A stretch of 64,000 bases of DNA from CAYVZZ01 sp964456185 (lineage in GTDB: Bacteria > Pseudomonadota > Gammaproteobacteria > Pseudomonadales > Alcanivoracaceae). Position numbers and translations under genes: made by a program. Position 1 is the stretch's first letter, and each line of letters starts with the position of its first letter. Below are positions 44,193 to 55,563 of this stretch, piece by piece. A model generated the notes under the pieces. It saw nothing but the letters and a program-made list of their open reading frames with translations. It was not told the origin of the DNA and did not search any database. The stretch covers positions 7,800-71,799 of the forward strand of contig CAYVZZ010000001.1 in assembly GCA_964456185.1 (NCBI GenBank), given 5' to 3'.

Positions 44193-45179
44193 CTAGCGAT
44201 CGAGCCGTTTCGTCAGTTGCTGGGTCGCTTGAGCATCATAGGCACCTAAACCCAGCTTCTGTCGGTCGGCGGGCAACTTCTTCAACAGCGCCACTAATTC
44301 CTTTTTATACAGAGGCCGCTTGCCGTCCGGTGTACGGTGAAAGCGCTTATAGGTCCATTGATATTGGGTTGGTGCCAGATTGATCATAGCGGCTAATCCG
44401 GCATTGATTTGCGTTAAAGCACTTACCTCATCATCGCACTGCTCCAACCCTTCATCGGCGGGAATGAAGTGTGCCTCCACCTGGCCATTAACCCGACGGG
44501 CGCAGGCAAAGAAGACGTGTGGCCGAAAACGCTTAATGAGCTTGAATGGCAAACTGCCAGTGCGCACCGGCTGTCCCATAAAATCGGCCCAAGGGTTACC
44601 GGCTGCAGCCGGACGGTGGTCGGCCAATATGGCCACGGCTTGGCCTTTCTTCATGGCCAGCAGCGCGGCTTTGGTGCCGCGGGCATTGGCTGGCACCAGC
44701 TTGCTACCCGTACCCTCTCTGGCCTGTGTCACCAAAGCCGTTAATTTGGGGTCGTCGGCAGGCTGATAAAACACGGTGGTTGCCCCCAGCTGCCCTACTG
44801 TTAGGTTAGGTAGCTCCCAACTGGACTGATGCAGTGACAACAACAGCACCGGACGGTCGGATGCCATGGCACTTTTCAGCGCATCATGGCCATGCACCTG
44901 TTTAATGCGCGCTATATTGGTGGCGGCATCGTGTGTCCAACTGTGGGCGCAGTCGATTAACGTCCAACAAAGCTCGCCCAGAGTGCGGCGCGCTTCACGG
45001 CGCAATTCGGCGGGTGTTTTGTCCGGGTAGCAAATAAGCAGGTTGACATAGATAGCACGATAGGCACTGTGCCAGCGCAGTGGCAGAAAGCTGCTTAACC
45101 AGCCCAAGGCGTAAAACAAGCGCGTGGTAAACGCCAGCGGCAGACAAGATATCAGGCGAATCCAGAAAACAACAGACAT
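44193..45179 (-). CDS. lipid A acyltransferase-family protein (LpxL/HtrB type)
   Basis: 328 residues from ATG 45179 (MSVVFWIRLISCLPLAFTTR); the longer frame to 45248 overlaps the upstream gene. One N-terminal membrane segment is followed by the acyltransferase motif H-x4-E in LLLSLHQSSWELPNL, then GAILADHR-like VAILADHRPAAAGNP. It would transfer an acyl chain to lipid A or another lysophospholipid; which one is not clear. It follows the metallo-hydrolase gene by 14 bases in the same direction and converges with the PLP-enzyme gene, with one base between stops. Confidence 0.82.
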   Translation of the reverse strand: MSVVFWIRLISCLPLAFTTRLFYALGWLSSFLPLRWHSAYRAIYVNLLICYPDKTPAELRREARRTLGELCWTLIDCAHSWTHDAATNIARIKQVHGHDALKSAMASDRPVLLLSLHQSSWELPNLTVGQLGATTVFYQPADDPKLTALVTQAREGTGSKLVPANARGTKAALLAMKKGQAVAILADHRPAAAGNPWADFMGQPVRTGSLPFKLIKRFRPHVFFACARRVNGQVEAHFIPADEGLEQCDDEVSALTQINAGLAAMINLAPTQYQWTYKRFHRTPDGKRPLYKKELVALLKKLPADRQKLGLGAYDAQATQQLTKRLDR

Positions 45180-45193
45180 GGCGGTTCCGACAA

Positions 45194-46192
45194 TTATGAC
45201 TCTGTGGCTATTGTACGGGTTTCGCCGTGTGTCATCACCGAGAAACAATCGGGTGGTAGACCTTTTTTCGCCAACGCATCAGCCAGTTTGCGGGGCGGCT
45301 CATCCATGGGTTCATCGGTGAGCACAAAAGTGCCCCAATGCATGCCAATAGACTGTTTGGCCTGCAGATCGCAGTGAATTTGCACGGCATCATAGGGATC
45401 CACGTGCACCCCTTGCATCATCCAGCGCGGGGCATAAGCACCGATAGGCAGCAACGCCAGATCGGGTGCGCCCAAGGCTTCATGCATCGTCTTGAATACC
45501 TTGCCATAGCCCGTATCACCCGCAAAATAGAGGCTGAAGTCGTCAAACAGTAGCCACCAGCCACCCCAGAGTGTCTTATTGCGATCCCCGAGACCCCGGC
45601 CACTGAAATGTTGCGCCGGCACAAAGCAGGCTTCTAACGCGGGTAGCGCGTAAGTTTCCCACCAGCCCAGCTCGGCCACATTGTTAATTCCTTGCTTATC
45701 GAACCAATGCTTAACGCCTTGTGGCACGAGGAAGTGCACTTGGGCATCAAAGCGCCAGTGCAACCAACGCACGCTACGTTTGTCCAGATGATCATAGTGG
45801 TTGTGAGAAATCACCACCAAGTCGATGGGCGGTAATTCGTCAAGCTGCAGCGCCGGTGGGGTAAAGCGTTTTGGCCCCACTAAGCTCAGTGGGCTACAGC
45901 GTTTGGAAAACACGGGATCAGTGAGGATATTGCAGCCCTGATATTGAATCAGAAAACTGGCGTGCCCCAGCCAAGTAATCTGCGGCTGAGAGCCGGGCTG
46001 ACGTAATACCTTGTCGTCCGGTCGTTGCAGCGGCATGGCTTGCCCCGGAGGAAAGCGCCAGCCGTGCTCTTTTTGCCAGCGTAAAAACTCGCGCCACCCG
46101 TGTGCCGGCACTGGCTCTAGGTTGTGATAACGCGCGTTATTGGCGGGTGCCTCAGCAGCCAGATCCGCCAACCGCTGACGATCCAGGTTCAT
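45194..46192 (-). CDS. metallo-beta-lactamase-fold hydrolase, NAPE-PLD/UlaG-like
   Basis: 332 residues. The fold's zinc motif is VVISHNHYDHLDKRSVRWL (HxHxDH), with further ligands in the FAGDTGYGKVF and GMHWGTFVLTDEP regions. TWLGHASFLIQYQGCNILTD and RCSPLSLVGPKRFTPP are typical of the N-acyl-phosphatidylethanolamine phospholipase D-like branch. The acyltransferase gene downstream gives a lipid context that fits, but the substrate is inferred. Its start overlaps the chpC stop by four bases, so it may be the last-but-one gene of the long Pil-Chp operon. Confidence 0.84.
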   Translation of the reverse strand: MNLDRQRLADLAAEAPANNARYHNLEPVPAHGWREFLRWQKEHGWRFPPGQAMPLQRPDDKVLRQPGSQPQITWLGHASFLIQYQGCNILTDPVFSKRCSPLSLVGPKRFTPPALQLDELPPIDLVVISHNHYDHLDKRSVRWLHWRFDAQVHFLVPQGVKHWFDKQGINNVAELGWWETYALPALEACFVPAQHFSGRGLGDRNKTLWGGWWLLFDDFSLYFAGDTGYGKVFKTMHEALGAPDLALLPIGAYAPRWMMQGVHVDPYDAVQIHCDLQAKQSIGMHWGTFVLTDEPMDEPPRKLADALAKKGLPPDCFSVMTHGETRTIATES

Positions 46193-46644
46193 AGTTGCTG
46201 CACTTTACTCAGTGTGTCGGCGATGGTTTCAAAATCGGGGATCACTGCCAGCTCGCTACCGAGCTGTACGCACATGGCCTCTACTTTTCCGGTCTTTACC
46301 GGCTCTTCCAATAAGGTTTCACGCCCTACTTCGGCTTGGCGGGGAATGCCCTGTACGATCACCGCATAGAATGGCGGCTTCTCTTGAGTCGAATTGATAA
46401 TGGCGATGCGCGCCTCGGGGCCGATGGTCACCTGTCCAGAGTCGTTCATGCGCTCAAACGAGATTAGCGGGACATCTTGATCGCGCCAACTCAACCAGCC
46501 CAGCAACCAGTCGGCTCCACGACCAGGACGATCGGGTTGGCGCAGCGGAATAATTTCAGCCACGGCAATATTGGGCAACAGCCATGGGCGGCCATGCATG
46601 GGGATAAGCAAACTTTGTATCTCGTTTGGCAGTTCTTCGGCCAT
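46189..46644 (-). CDS. chpC: CheW-like chemosensory adaptor ChpC
   Basis: 151 residues from ATG 46644, which has GGAG seven bases upstream; the ATG at 46662 has none. One CheW domain: SLLIPMHGRPWLLPNIAVAE, WLLGWLSWRDQDVPLISFE and the C-terminal AELAVIPDFETIADTL part. In Pseudomonas ChpC links additional receptors to the ChpA kinase. It closes the Pil-Chp gene order, 45 bases after chpB. Confidence 0.88.
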   Translation of the reverse strand: MAEELPNEIQSLLIPMHGRPWLLPNIAVAEIIPLRQPDRPGRGADWLLGWLSWRDQDVPLISFERMNDSGQVTIGPEARIAIINSTQEKPPFYAVIVQGIPRQAEVGRETLLEEPVKTGKVEAMCVQLGSELAVIPDFETIADTLSKVQQL

Positions 46645-46689
46645 GAGGCTCTCCTCATTCATCAGTTTGATAACGGCTTTGCCATGCGC

Positions 46690-47700
46690 TTAAGCGTTGG
46701 CAAGCAAAAGTTGTTGTTTGGTCTGTTGTATCAATTGTGCGGCCAATTGCTCCGGTGTACCAGTAAACTCGACGCAACCGGTGGCGCTGGTGGCGTCCGG
46801 CTGACTGGGCATGATGCAACTGGCGCTACTCTGCACCCATACTTGGCCGCCATCCCGTGCTAACTGAGGCGCGGCAATGGCACCATCGTTACCCATACCG
46901 GAAAATAGAATGGTGCGTGCATTGGCACCAAAACAACGTGATGCGTTGAGTATGGTTTGGTCGATGGAAGGCGAATAAGGCCCATCCCACGGCTTACCGG
47001 TACTAAATACATCGCCCTGACGGGTAAAGGTAATTTCGTAATCGGTGGGGGCAATGAGAACGCGGCCATAGCGCAATTGCTCTCCATCAAAACCGATTCG
47101 CACCTGAAAGGCATTGTCGCGGCACAGCACTTTGCTTAGGGTCTCTTGCTGTGCCGAATCAATATGTTGTGCCAGCACAAAGGCAACGGGAATACAGGCG
47201 GGCAACTGATCCAAAAAGGCTTTTAGTGCCACCGGCCCGCCTAAGGAAGCGCCGAGCACACAGACCCGTTCAGGCACCGCATTCAGATCAATTCGTCTGA
47301 ACTCGGGTGGTACCGTGATGGTGGCTACCTGAGCGGTGGTTTTCGTCGCTGCCGTGAGTGTGTCCAACGACAAGTCTGGCTTGTCGACATACTGAAGTAT
47401 TTTGGTGAGCAGGCGTCTTTCCCAGCGCGGATAATGCTCGGTGTTTTGTGCCGGCGCCTGACCATCGGTAAACAGAATGGGAACAGGTGCCTCAAGCAGG
47501 CGCTCAAGAAAACCATCCCCATGCCCATCGCCCGACAAGTCCACCAGCCAAAGCTCTAGCTCATCCGATGTTAGCCATTGGTCATCGAGCTTGTCCGGTG
47601 TGGTATTGACCGCTAGCGCAAAACCTTGTGTTTTGACGACGGACGACAACAAATGACCTTGCAACTTGGTGTCGGCCACCACGCCAATACGTGGTGTCAC
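46690..47700 (-). CDS. chpB: chemosensory methylesterase ChpB (CheB family)
   Basis: 336 residues. The C-terminal methylesterase domain has its triad: Ser in CVLGASLGGPVALKAF, His in FVLAQHIDSAQQE and Asp in FSGMGNDGAIAAPQLARDGG. The N-terminal 120 residues resemble a receiver (GVVADTKLQGHLLSSVVKTQ, LELWLVDLSGDGHGDG) but are divergent. It removes methyl groups from the receptor PilJ, opposing PilK. Its start is three bases after the chpA stop. Confidence 0.92.
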   Translation of the reverse strand: MTPRIGVVADTKLQGHLLSSVVKTQGFALAVNTTPDKLDDQWLTSDELELWLVDLSGDGHGDGFLERLLEAPVPILFTDGQAPAQNTEHYPRWERRLLTKILQYVDKPDLSLDTLTAATKTTAQVATITVPPEFRRIDLNAVPERVCVLGASLGGPVALKAFLDQLPACIPVAFVLAQHIDSAQQETLSKVLCRDNAFQVRIGFDGEQLRYGRVLIAPTDYEITFTRQGDVFSTGKPWDGPYSPSIDQTILNASRCFGANARTILFSGMGNDGAIAAPQLARDGGQVWVQSSASCIMPSQPDATSATGCVEFTGTPEQLAAQLIQQTKQQLLLANA

Positions 47701-47703
47701 AGT

Positions 47704-50700
47704 TTACGTCTCCTTGGCCAACAGCTCGCTGATGGTCGACAAGAGTTCACCCTCCTGGAAGGGCTTACCCATATAGCTATTCACACCAATATCAAAGCCG
47801 CGCTCGCGGTGCTTCTCACCAGTACGAGAGGTAATCATGATGATGGGCACCTCTTGGAAACGGCTATCATGGCGCATGTGTGACGCCACTTCGAAACCAT
47901 CCATGCGCGGCATTTCGATATCAAGCAACATAATATCGGGCTGGTGATCTTCTAATTTGGCAACAGCGTCCATACCATCTTTGGCGGTAATAACGTCGTA
48001 ACCATGACGCTCTAACAGACGCGTGGTTACCTTCCGCACGGTCACTGAGTCGTCGGTGACCATAACTAATGGCGCACGATCTTTTTCCACCTCGGTTCGG
48101 CTTGGTGTGGACAGTTCTGGCGTGGGTTGCATGCGACCGGCTGCAATGGCTTGGCGCTGCAGATGCGCCGTACGAATGAGCGCATGAATGTCCAGAATGA
48201 TGACCACGGAACCATCACCGAGAATGGTAGCACCGTTCAAGCCNNNNNNNNNNCGGATTTCACCACAATCTGGCGCGAGCCAATAAGGCTATCGACCACC
48301 AATGCCACCTGATGTTCTTTGCTGTGCAACAACAGCAATGGCAAGGGGGTTGTTATCCCTTCCAGGTTTGGCTGTTTCACATCGTGCACATATTGCCCGA
48401 GGTAATCTAAATCATAATGCTGCCCCGCGTAGACGTACTGTTCGGCGTCATCATTCAGATATTCTTCTAGCTCGAACGGGCTAATGCGTACGATACCTTC
48501 CACCTGAGTCAGTGGAATGGCGTAATGATCTTCGCCTACTTTAACCAGCAGCGCACGGTTCATCGCCAGGGTGAACGGCAGACGCACGGTGAAGGTTGTC
48601 CCTTTACCCGGAACCGATTCGATTTCAACGGCACCGCCCAACTGTTTGATGTCACTGGCTACGACGTCCATGCCCACACCACGCCCAGAGATTTGCGTTA
48701 CCGCTTTGGCGGTGGAGAAACCGGAGGAAAAGATGAACTGCTGGATTTCCTGATCGGTGAGGTCGTTATCTGCTGTGATCAAGCCACGCTCTATGGCTTT
48801 TTGTTTAACCGCATTGGTATCAATGCCGCTGCCATCATCGGACAAGATCAGTAGAACATCACCACCGTCGCGTTTTAGCTCCAGCCCCACGGTGCCGGCT
48901 TCGGCTTTTCCGGCAGCGATTCGTTGATCTGCGGTTTCGATACCATGATCCACCGCGTTACGGAGCAAGTGTTCCAGTGGCGCGACAATGCGCTCCATCA
49001 AGGTACGATCCAGCTCGCCTTCGGGGTTGAGTACATTGAATTCGACTTTCTTGTGAAGCTCGCCAGAAATCTGCCGCACGATACGACGCAGTCGCGGCAC
49101 CATGCGCGAGAAGGGCACCATGCGAGTACGCATGAGGCTTTCTTGTAGCTCTGTATTAATGCGCGATTGCTGCAGTAGCAAAGTTTCAGCGTCGCGGGTT
49201 TGATCGAGCAGACTGTTTCGCAGGTCGAGCAAGTCAGAGGCCGACTCGGACAGCTGCTTGGTAATTTGGTGCAACTCGGAGTATTGATCCATTTCCAATG
49301 GGTCAAAGTCTTCGCCGTATTCACCGCTTTCCACGCCCTGTTTATAGTTGGACATGATCTGCGCTTCTGTCTCAATATCCAGACGGCGCAGCTGCCCGTA
49401 GAGACGTTCTACGGTGTTGCCCATTTCGTTAATGTGGGAGGTGAATTCACCGACACCCTGCTCCACCCGACCGCGGTTGATACTGGTTTCACCCGCCAGG
49501 TTGAGGAGGGATTCCAACACATCGGCACCGACCCGCACCATTTCTTGCGGTTGGTGGGCAGCTTTACGCTGCACAGCGGCTTCCTGCTGCGGTGTGGCTT
49601 TGGGAGCCAGTTGAGATGCCACCAACTTTGTTTCGGTAGTAGAAGTCGTTTCCGCCTTTGGCGGCTCGACTGCGTTTGGCGCAGCCGACTGTTGTGCGGC
49701 TTGTTGAATGCCGTCAATACGACTACTGATGCGGTCTTCGTACGCAGTCAATTCGTCAAAGAAAGCATCGTCGGGTTGTTTGCCGGCCTTCTCGATTAGG
49801 CTTTCGGCTTCATGACTCATGTTGCCCAGCTCGGTCAAACCGGCTAAACGCGCGCCGCCCTTCAACGTATGCAAAATACGCCTTAATTCATCGCCGGGTC
49901 CGGTCTCGTCAGGTGCCTCCCGCCATTGGGTGAGACTGGCATCGAATTTCTCACTAAGTTCGATCGCCTCTTCCAAGAAGACATCCAGAATATCCGGGTC
50001 AAAGTCTGGTGGTAATACGACGCGAGCGGATGTCTCATCCGGTTGATCCGCATCGTCGACACTGGCTTCATTTGTCTCTGCTGGCGGTTCTTTAGGTTGT
50101 TCCTCGGTGGCGTCGGTCGCTCCTGTTGCTACGTCAGACGTCGGCATGGCCGCCGGCATAACGAAGCCATCTGGATCCGCCACATAGTGATCTATTAAAG
50201 TGATCAGTTCCTGTGCTTCGGCTATTGGCTGGTTCGCTTTGATCGCATCGACCATATCGGCTAATCGGTCGTGACAGCGGTGCAGTAGGTCAAACAAGGC
50301 GTCGGCGGGCGTAAAGCGCTTTTGCCCCAGCCCTTCATATAGAGTTTCCAACTCATGCGCGAGGTTACCCAATGCAGGCAGCTCAGCCATGCGCGCCCCA
50401 CCTTTAAGGGTGTGCAAATAGCGCTGCAACGACTGTACTTCGCTTAGATTATCGGGAGCCTCAAGCCAAGACTCTAAGCTTTCACTGGCGTCTTCTATTA
50501 ACTCTTCCGCCTCTTCCAGGAAGATTTCAACCAGCTCGGGATCACGGTCTGGTATCGACTGAACCGGTTCGGGCGAAACTGCCGCCCCCGTTTGCACCGG
50601 CTCAATATCAAAGGCCGCCGGATCGTCTTCCACGGGTTGTTCTTCTTCGGTGACGTCACGTTGCGGCTCACCGAGATCAATTGTTTCGCTGTCGGTTTCT

Positions 50701-53700
50701 TCTGTTACATCATCGCTCAAAAGGTCGGCCGACAGGATGTTGTCTTCGTTATCGCCTTCTTCTAGCGCCAGGGTGTTTTCGACAGGAGCCGATTCCACCT
50801 CATCAGCCGTTTCATCGGCTAACTCGTCGCTCTCTTGTGTGTTGTGTCTAAATTGCTCAATAGCGGCTAGTTGTTTGCTGGCTGCCTGAATGCTGTCCCC
50901 TTGCCGCAACTGATCCACCATGGCGGTCAATTTATTGTGACCGGACAAGATTAGATCATATAGCTCTGCACTGGGCTTGCGTTGCTCTTGAGCGACTTCT
51001 TCATAAATAAACTCAAGCTCTTGGGCCAAGTTAGCAATGTGGCTAACTCCGGCCATGCGCGCGCCACCCATGAGGTTATGCATGTGCACCTGCAGCTCGG
51101 CGACTTTTTCACGGGTACCGGGTTGCCAGCTTTCCAAGGCGTTCCAGCTTCCGAGCACTTGTCGAGCTTCAGCCAGTGTGCTGTCTACTTCCGTAAAGAA
51201 AATCGCTGCCAGCTCATCATCTTCAAGACGTTGATCGCTGGTGTCAGTCACACTTTCTGTGTTTTCTGCTTTGTCCGTCAAATCTATATCGGACAGATCC
51301 AACGTCAGGGAACTGTCGTTGGAAGACGTTGTTTCATCCAACCAAGCTTGGAGCTGCTCAAGCACTTGAGTGCCGGCCTCCATTGTTTGCCCTGCTGCCA
51401 GGCAATCCATCATGTTGATCAGGGCGTCTTGGCCTTCACGCGCCAAGGCGACAAAGCGGTCAGTATCGGTTTGCACTTCATCATTAATGGCTTTACAACA
51501 GCGCGCCAACATAGCCGCCATTTGGTGCACTTCCTCTAGACCTGCCGTGGCCGAGCTATTTGCCAACAGCTCCAGCTCATCACCTAGCGTATGAATGTCA
51601 TCTAGGTTGTCACGGTCTGCAGCCCACTTATCCAGTGTCGCTTCAGCGTCAAGGATAATGTCCATGCCTTCGGACAGAAAAACGGCCAACAAATGGCTAT
51701 CGATGCCTTTATTTCCGTCACTACCCAACCCTTCACGGATACCTTGGTATTGGGCAACTATTCCATCGACGTTAATATCGGAAATGAGGGCATTCTGACG
51801 CAGATCGCGTACTGCACGGCTCATCACACCGTGGGTTTCTTCCAGCAAGGCGATTAGGTCACGATCTGCCGGAATGCCCATGTTGATCAATTCTTTAACG
51901 CACTTTTCTGCCGGCTCCGCTACCGCTGCGATCACATCGATTTCGGCCATGCGAGCGCTGCCTTTAAGGGTATGCAGCCAGCGGTGTACGCTGTCATCTA
52001 GGGGGTGCTCGCTGATATCCATGTCGAGCGAATCGAGCCACTCATTGAAGGCATCCAGTGTGTCCTGTGCCTCTAGGATAAAGATATCGAGCAGCGTGCT
52101 GTCATCACCTTCTACGTTTTGACTGTCATTTTCCTCAGTGGCGCTAACGGCTGTTTGTGACGCTGCCGACGCCGGGGTGTCTTGATCCGCCCCGGTTGCT
52201 GGCACCTGATCAATTTGCCCACCTTCGGCCAAGGTGTCCGCTGCTTGCATTAATGGAGTAACGTCGACTGATGCCGGACGGCGCTTGGCGAAGTCATCAA
52301 CCAGCGTCGGAATTAGGCCATGCACTTTGCGAACTAGCTCAATCAGCACCGCACTTGGCTCAATGGTTTTATCGATAACACGGTTCATCATGTTTTCGAT
52401 TGCCCATGCCAGCTCACCAACGGTCATGGCACCTACCATGCGACCAGACCCTTTAAGCGTGTGGAAAGCGCGGCGGAATTCGGTTAACGCGTCTTGATCC
52501 GATGTATCGGCTGCCCAGCGCGGGAAATACGCATTCAGATCCTCGATGACCTCGCCCGCCTCTTCGACGAAGATTTCAATAATTTCATCATCGATTAGCT
52601 CGTCGTCAGCTTCCGGCTCTGGTTTGGATTCCGGTTCAGCGACTGGCGCTTCCTCCAAATCGACCGTCACATCGCTATTGGCGTCTTCCTGCCAGTCGAC
52701 GGCGGTAAAGGTAATCTCATCCTCATCCAAGGGAGATTCTTCGGCCAATGGCGCAATTGCTATGTCCGTTTCAGTCACGTCCTCACCGGCAACGTCGGCC
52801 GCATCGAGATCCGACTCATTGTTTTCATTGCCGCTGTCTTCATCGGTTTCTGCCGTTGTGGCAGCCGTTTCTCCTACCAACAGTCGGTCGTTATCTCCTG
52901 CTTCCTGCAACTGCTCTTCGGTGAGGGCATAACCCAGCGTACGCACGCTGTCATAGGCGACTTTGAGAACATCGTCTGTTGTCGCCGGGTCGTCAGAGAG
53001 GCGCTCAAGAAAATACTCCACACCGGTGAGCGCATCGGCCAGGGTGTCCATGCTGTGCCATTCTGGCACACCAGCGTTGTCGCCCAATAGTTGCTCTTCG
53101 ATAAATTTGCTGCATTGCTTCAGCACCAGTGCAGGTCGGTTGAGATACACGACCTCCAGCCCGCCTCGTACGGCGTTTAATTGACTGGGAACCGTTTCCA
53201 AATGGCTACGATCCCATTGCGAGGCGATGAATTCCACAATGCCATCTTTTGCCTCTTCAAGGCCGGTGTGGCACTCGCGCAATACGGCATCACGGGCTCG
53301 GGCAATATGTTCGGGTACCTCATCGTTGCCGCCATGTTGATTGGCAACACCTGCCAAGGCGGATTCGACGTACAAGAGAGAACCCGCCACATCCATTAGC
53401 CGATCGACTTCAAATGCCGTCTCGCCAGCAGCCATGCTTTTTAATACTTCCAGCTGGCCAACTACCCGCTCACGCGGCTGACCCAGCCCCAACACAGCCA
53501 AGGTGTCGGCAATTTGCTTCAGGCCGACCACCTGCTCTTGCAAGGCATCGGCGTCGACACTGCCTTCTGTTACCTGTTGTTCAAGCGATGCCTTCACCTT
53601 GCCCAACTCTTCTGACAGGGCTTGTACCACCGAGCTAATGGCCGCCTGATCGGGGCCGCTCATGCGCTCGCGTTCGGCATGAATTTCTGCATCGGTGAGC

Positions 53701-54587
53701 AACGCATCCTTCAGCGCAAAGCGCTTCTTGATAGCCAGCACGCGGGGCGACGTGGCGTCCGATTTGGCGACGTAATACAACAGATTTTTCAACAATTCGG
53801 TAGGCGGTAGCTGCTGAAGGTAAGGCGCGCCTTGCCGTACTAGCTCACGCAGCTGCCTGTCAAGATGACCAAACAGCAGCTTAACTGCAACACTTAGCTT
53901 AATGCTGTTTTCCTGCAGCGCTTCAACCATCGCTGCGGCAATGGCCCAAAGTGGTGACAACGTCGACCCGCCACTGACCTCTTCCAGATGATTCAGCACA
54001 CGCATGAGGTAATGCAGCTGCTTGTCCGGCTCCTCATCACGCAGCACACCCAACAAGGCGATTTGATACATCTGTCGCAGTTTACGCACCAACTGCGGAA
54101 AGCCTTCATCTTGGTTAGCAGGTGGATTGGCATCGCCAGTAGACTGCTCAAGGGTTGAAAGATCTGGTTTGAAAAGTGCGGTTTCCGAGAGAAGCGGCGC
54201 ACCACGCACGGCACGCAGATCATTCAATAGCGGCAGTAAAACCATGGGGAGATCGCGGCGACTGGCCTGCACGCGATCAAGATAAGATGGCACCTGTAAG
54301 ATAGCGCGCATGAGGGTTTCTTGCGCGTCGGCTTCGCTGGTCACTTTTTTATTTAATAGTGCGTCAGCCAGCTGCTCCATTTCTTCGGCTAACAACGCAG
54401 CACCATAAAATTCGACAATTCTGAGTGTACCTTGCACTTGATGCAGATACGTTTGACAGAATCGCATGCGTGACTCGTCGGCTGGATTGTCGACGTAAGA
54501 TTCCAGTGTTTGCTGTGCCTGGTTTAGGGTTTCCTGAATTTCATTGCGAACCCAGTCAAGCGCCAGGTAATCATGGTTATCCGCCAT
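47704..54587 (-). CDS. chpA: giant hybrid histidine kinase ChpA of the Pil-Chp system, interrupted by an assembly gap
   Basis: About 2,290 residues. Domain order: an N-terminal FimL-like region (YLHQVQGTLRIVEFYGAALL); a series of Hpt/Xpt domains with HTLKGSGRMVGAM (about 709), HTLKGSARMAEID (870), HNLMGGARMAGVS (1169), HTLKGGARMAELP (1390) and HTLKGGARLAGLT (1571); the CheA dimer part; the ATPase (HLLRNAVDHGIE, DDGSGID, GRGVGMDVVASDIKQLGG); a CheW domain; and a receiver with the Asp in DIMLLDIEMPRMDGF. The fourth-listed HNLMGG lacks the usual Lys. Acidic Asp/Glu/Thr-rich linkers separate the Hpt units. The gap at 48244-48253 falls between RQIVVKS and GLNGATILGDG in the CheW domain; about nine residues are lost. 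It controls pilus extension/retraction and cAMP. Confidence 0.95.
48244..48253. other. assembly gap (10 N) inside chpA
   Basis: Ten N in the CheW-domain part. The frame before and after agree with ChpA only if the real length is 2 modulo 3; comparison with Pseudomonas ChpA from memory suggests about 26 missing bases. Confidence 0.97.
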
Positions 54588-54658
54588 TTGTCTTCCCAGC
54601 CATTTGCATTATTGTTTTCCTCTTTATATTGCGCGCCATCCGCTACCCAATTCAAGCA

Positions 54659-55525
54659 TTAGGGTTGACGACGAAACGCCAGCACCTCACCGGAGTACAC
54701 CCGCTCCATGTCGGGGTGCTGCCAATCAATCAGCTCGCCTGGCCCAACCACCAAGATTCCACCTGGTGCGAGCCGGTCTGCCAGTTTGTTGGCAATGTCA
54801 CGCTTTCGCCAACGGCGAAAATAAATCAACACATTTTGACAAAAGATCAAATTCATATTGGCAATCGGCGATTGCTGCAGCTCCAAAATATTTAGCCGCG
54901 CAAAACACAGACGTTGCCGCAATTCAGGCCGCACCTGAAAGGTTTTTTTGCCTGCATAATCAAAGTATTTTTTACGCAACGTTGGGTCTATCCTGACCAC
55001 TTTACGCTCACCAAACTCTGCTTTACGTGCTTTCGAAAGCGCTGGCAGGCTAATGTCCGTGGCCGTAATGCCAAAATAACCATTCCAACCTGATGCGGTA
55101 ATTTGTTCCTGAATCAGCATGGCCAGCGAGTAAGGCTCTTCGCCAGTGGAACAGCCAACGCTCCACACATTAAAGGTGTCGCTTGGAGCCTCAGAGATGT
55201 AATCGCGCACCACTTCTTCTACGAGTGCGTAAGAATCCGGATGGCGGAAAAAGCTGGTTTCCTGCACGGTCAGGCGATCAACCAATATCGACCATTCCAT
55301 TATGCGGGATTCGTTACTGCCGCGACTGAGGCTGGCGTAGTATTCGGCATAGCCTGACAGCCCTAACTCGCGTAGACGCACGCTCAATGCTGACTCGAGA
55401 AACAGCTTACGCTCTTGGCCCATAGACATGCCGGTGCGCTCCTCTAGCAAAGTTTGCCAGAGGCGGAATTGCTCGCCATCCATGACGGGCATATCCTTTA
55501 TCGACCAGTTTGCAAGCGCACTCAT
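54659..55525 (-). CDS. pilK: chemoreceptor methyltransferase PilK (CheR family)
   Basis: 288 residues. The N-terminal helical part (FRLWQTLLEERTGMSMGQER) is followed by the SAM-binding domain: RLTVQETSFFRHPDSY, NVWSVGCSTGEEPYSLAML and DLIFCQNVLIYF-like MNLIFCQNVLIYFRRW. It methylates the adaptation sites of PilJ. It lies between pilJ and chpA as in Pseudomonas, 38 bases after pilJ. Confidence 0.94.
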   Translation of the reverse strand: MSALANWSIKDMPVMDGEQFRLWQTLLEERTGMSMGQERKLFLESALSVRLRELGLSGYAEYYASLSRGSNESRIMEWSILVDRLTVQETSFFRHPDSYALVEEVVRDYISEAPSDTFNVWSVGCSTGEEPYSLAMLIQEQITASGWNGYFGITATDISLPALSKARKAEFGERKVVRIDPTLRKKYFDYAGKKTFQVRPELRQRLCFARLNILELQQSPIANMNLIFCQNVLIYFRRWRKRDIANKLADRLAPGGILVVGPGELIDWQHPDMERVYSGEVLAFRRQP

Positions 55526-55563
55526 AATGAGAATCCGTGGCCACCTTCATGGCCGTTGGCGGC

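Noticed and set aside
50982..51539. 185-codon plus-strand frame opposite chpA
   Set aside because: Its protein is low in conserved features and mirrors the codon pattern of chpA; several similar shadows occur along this gene.
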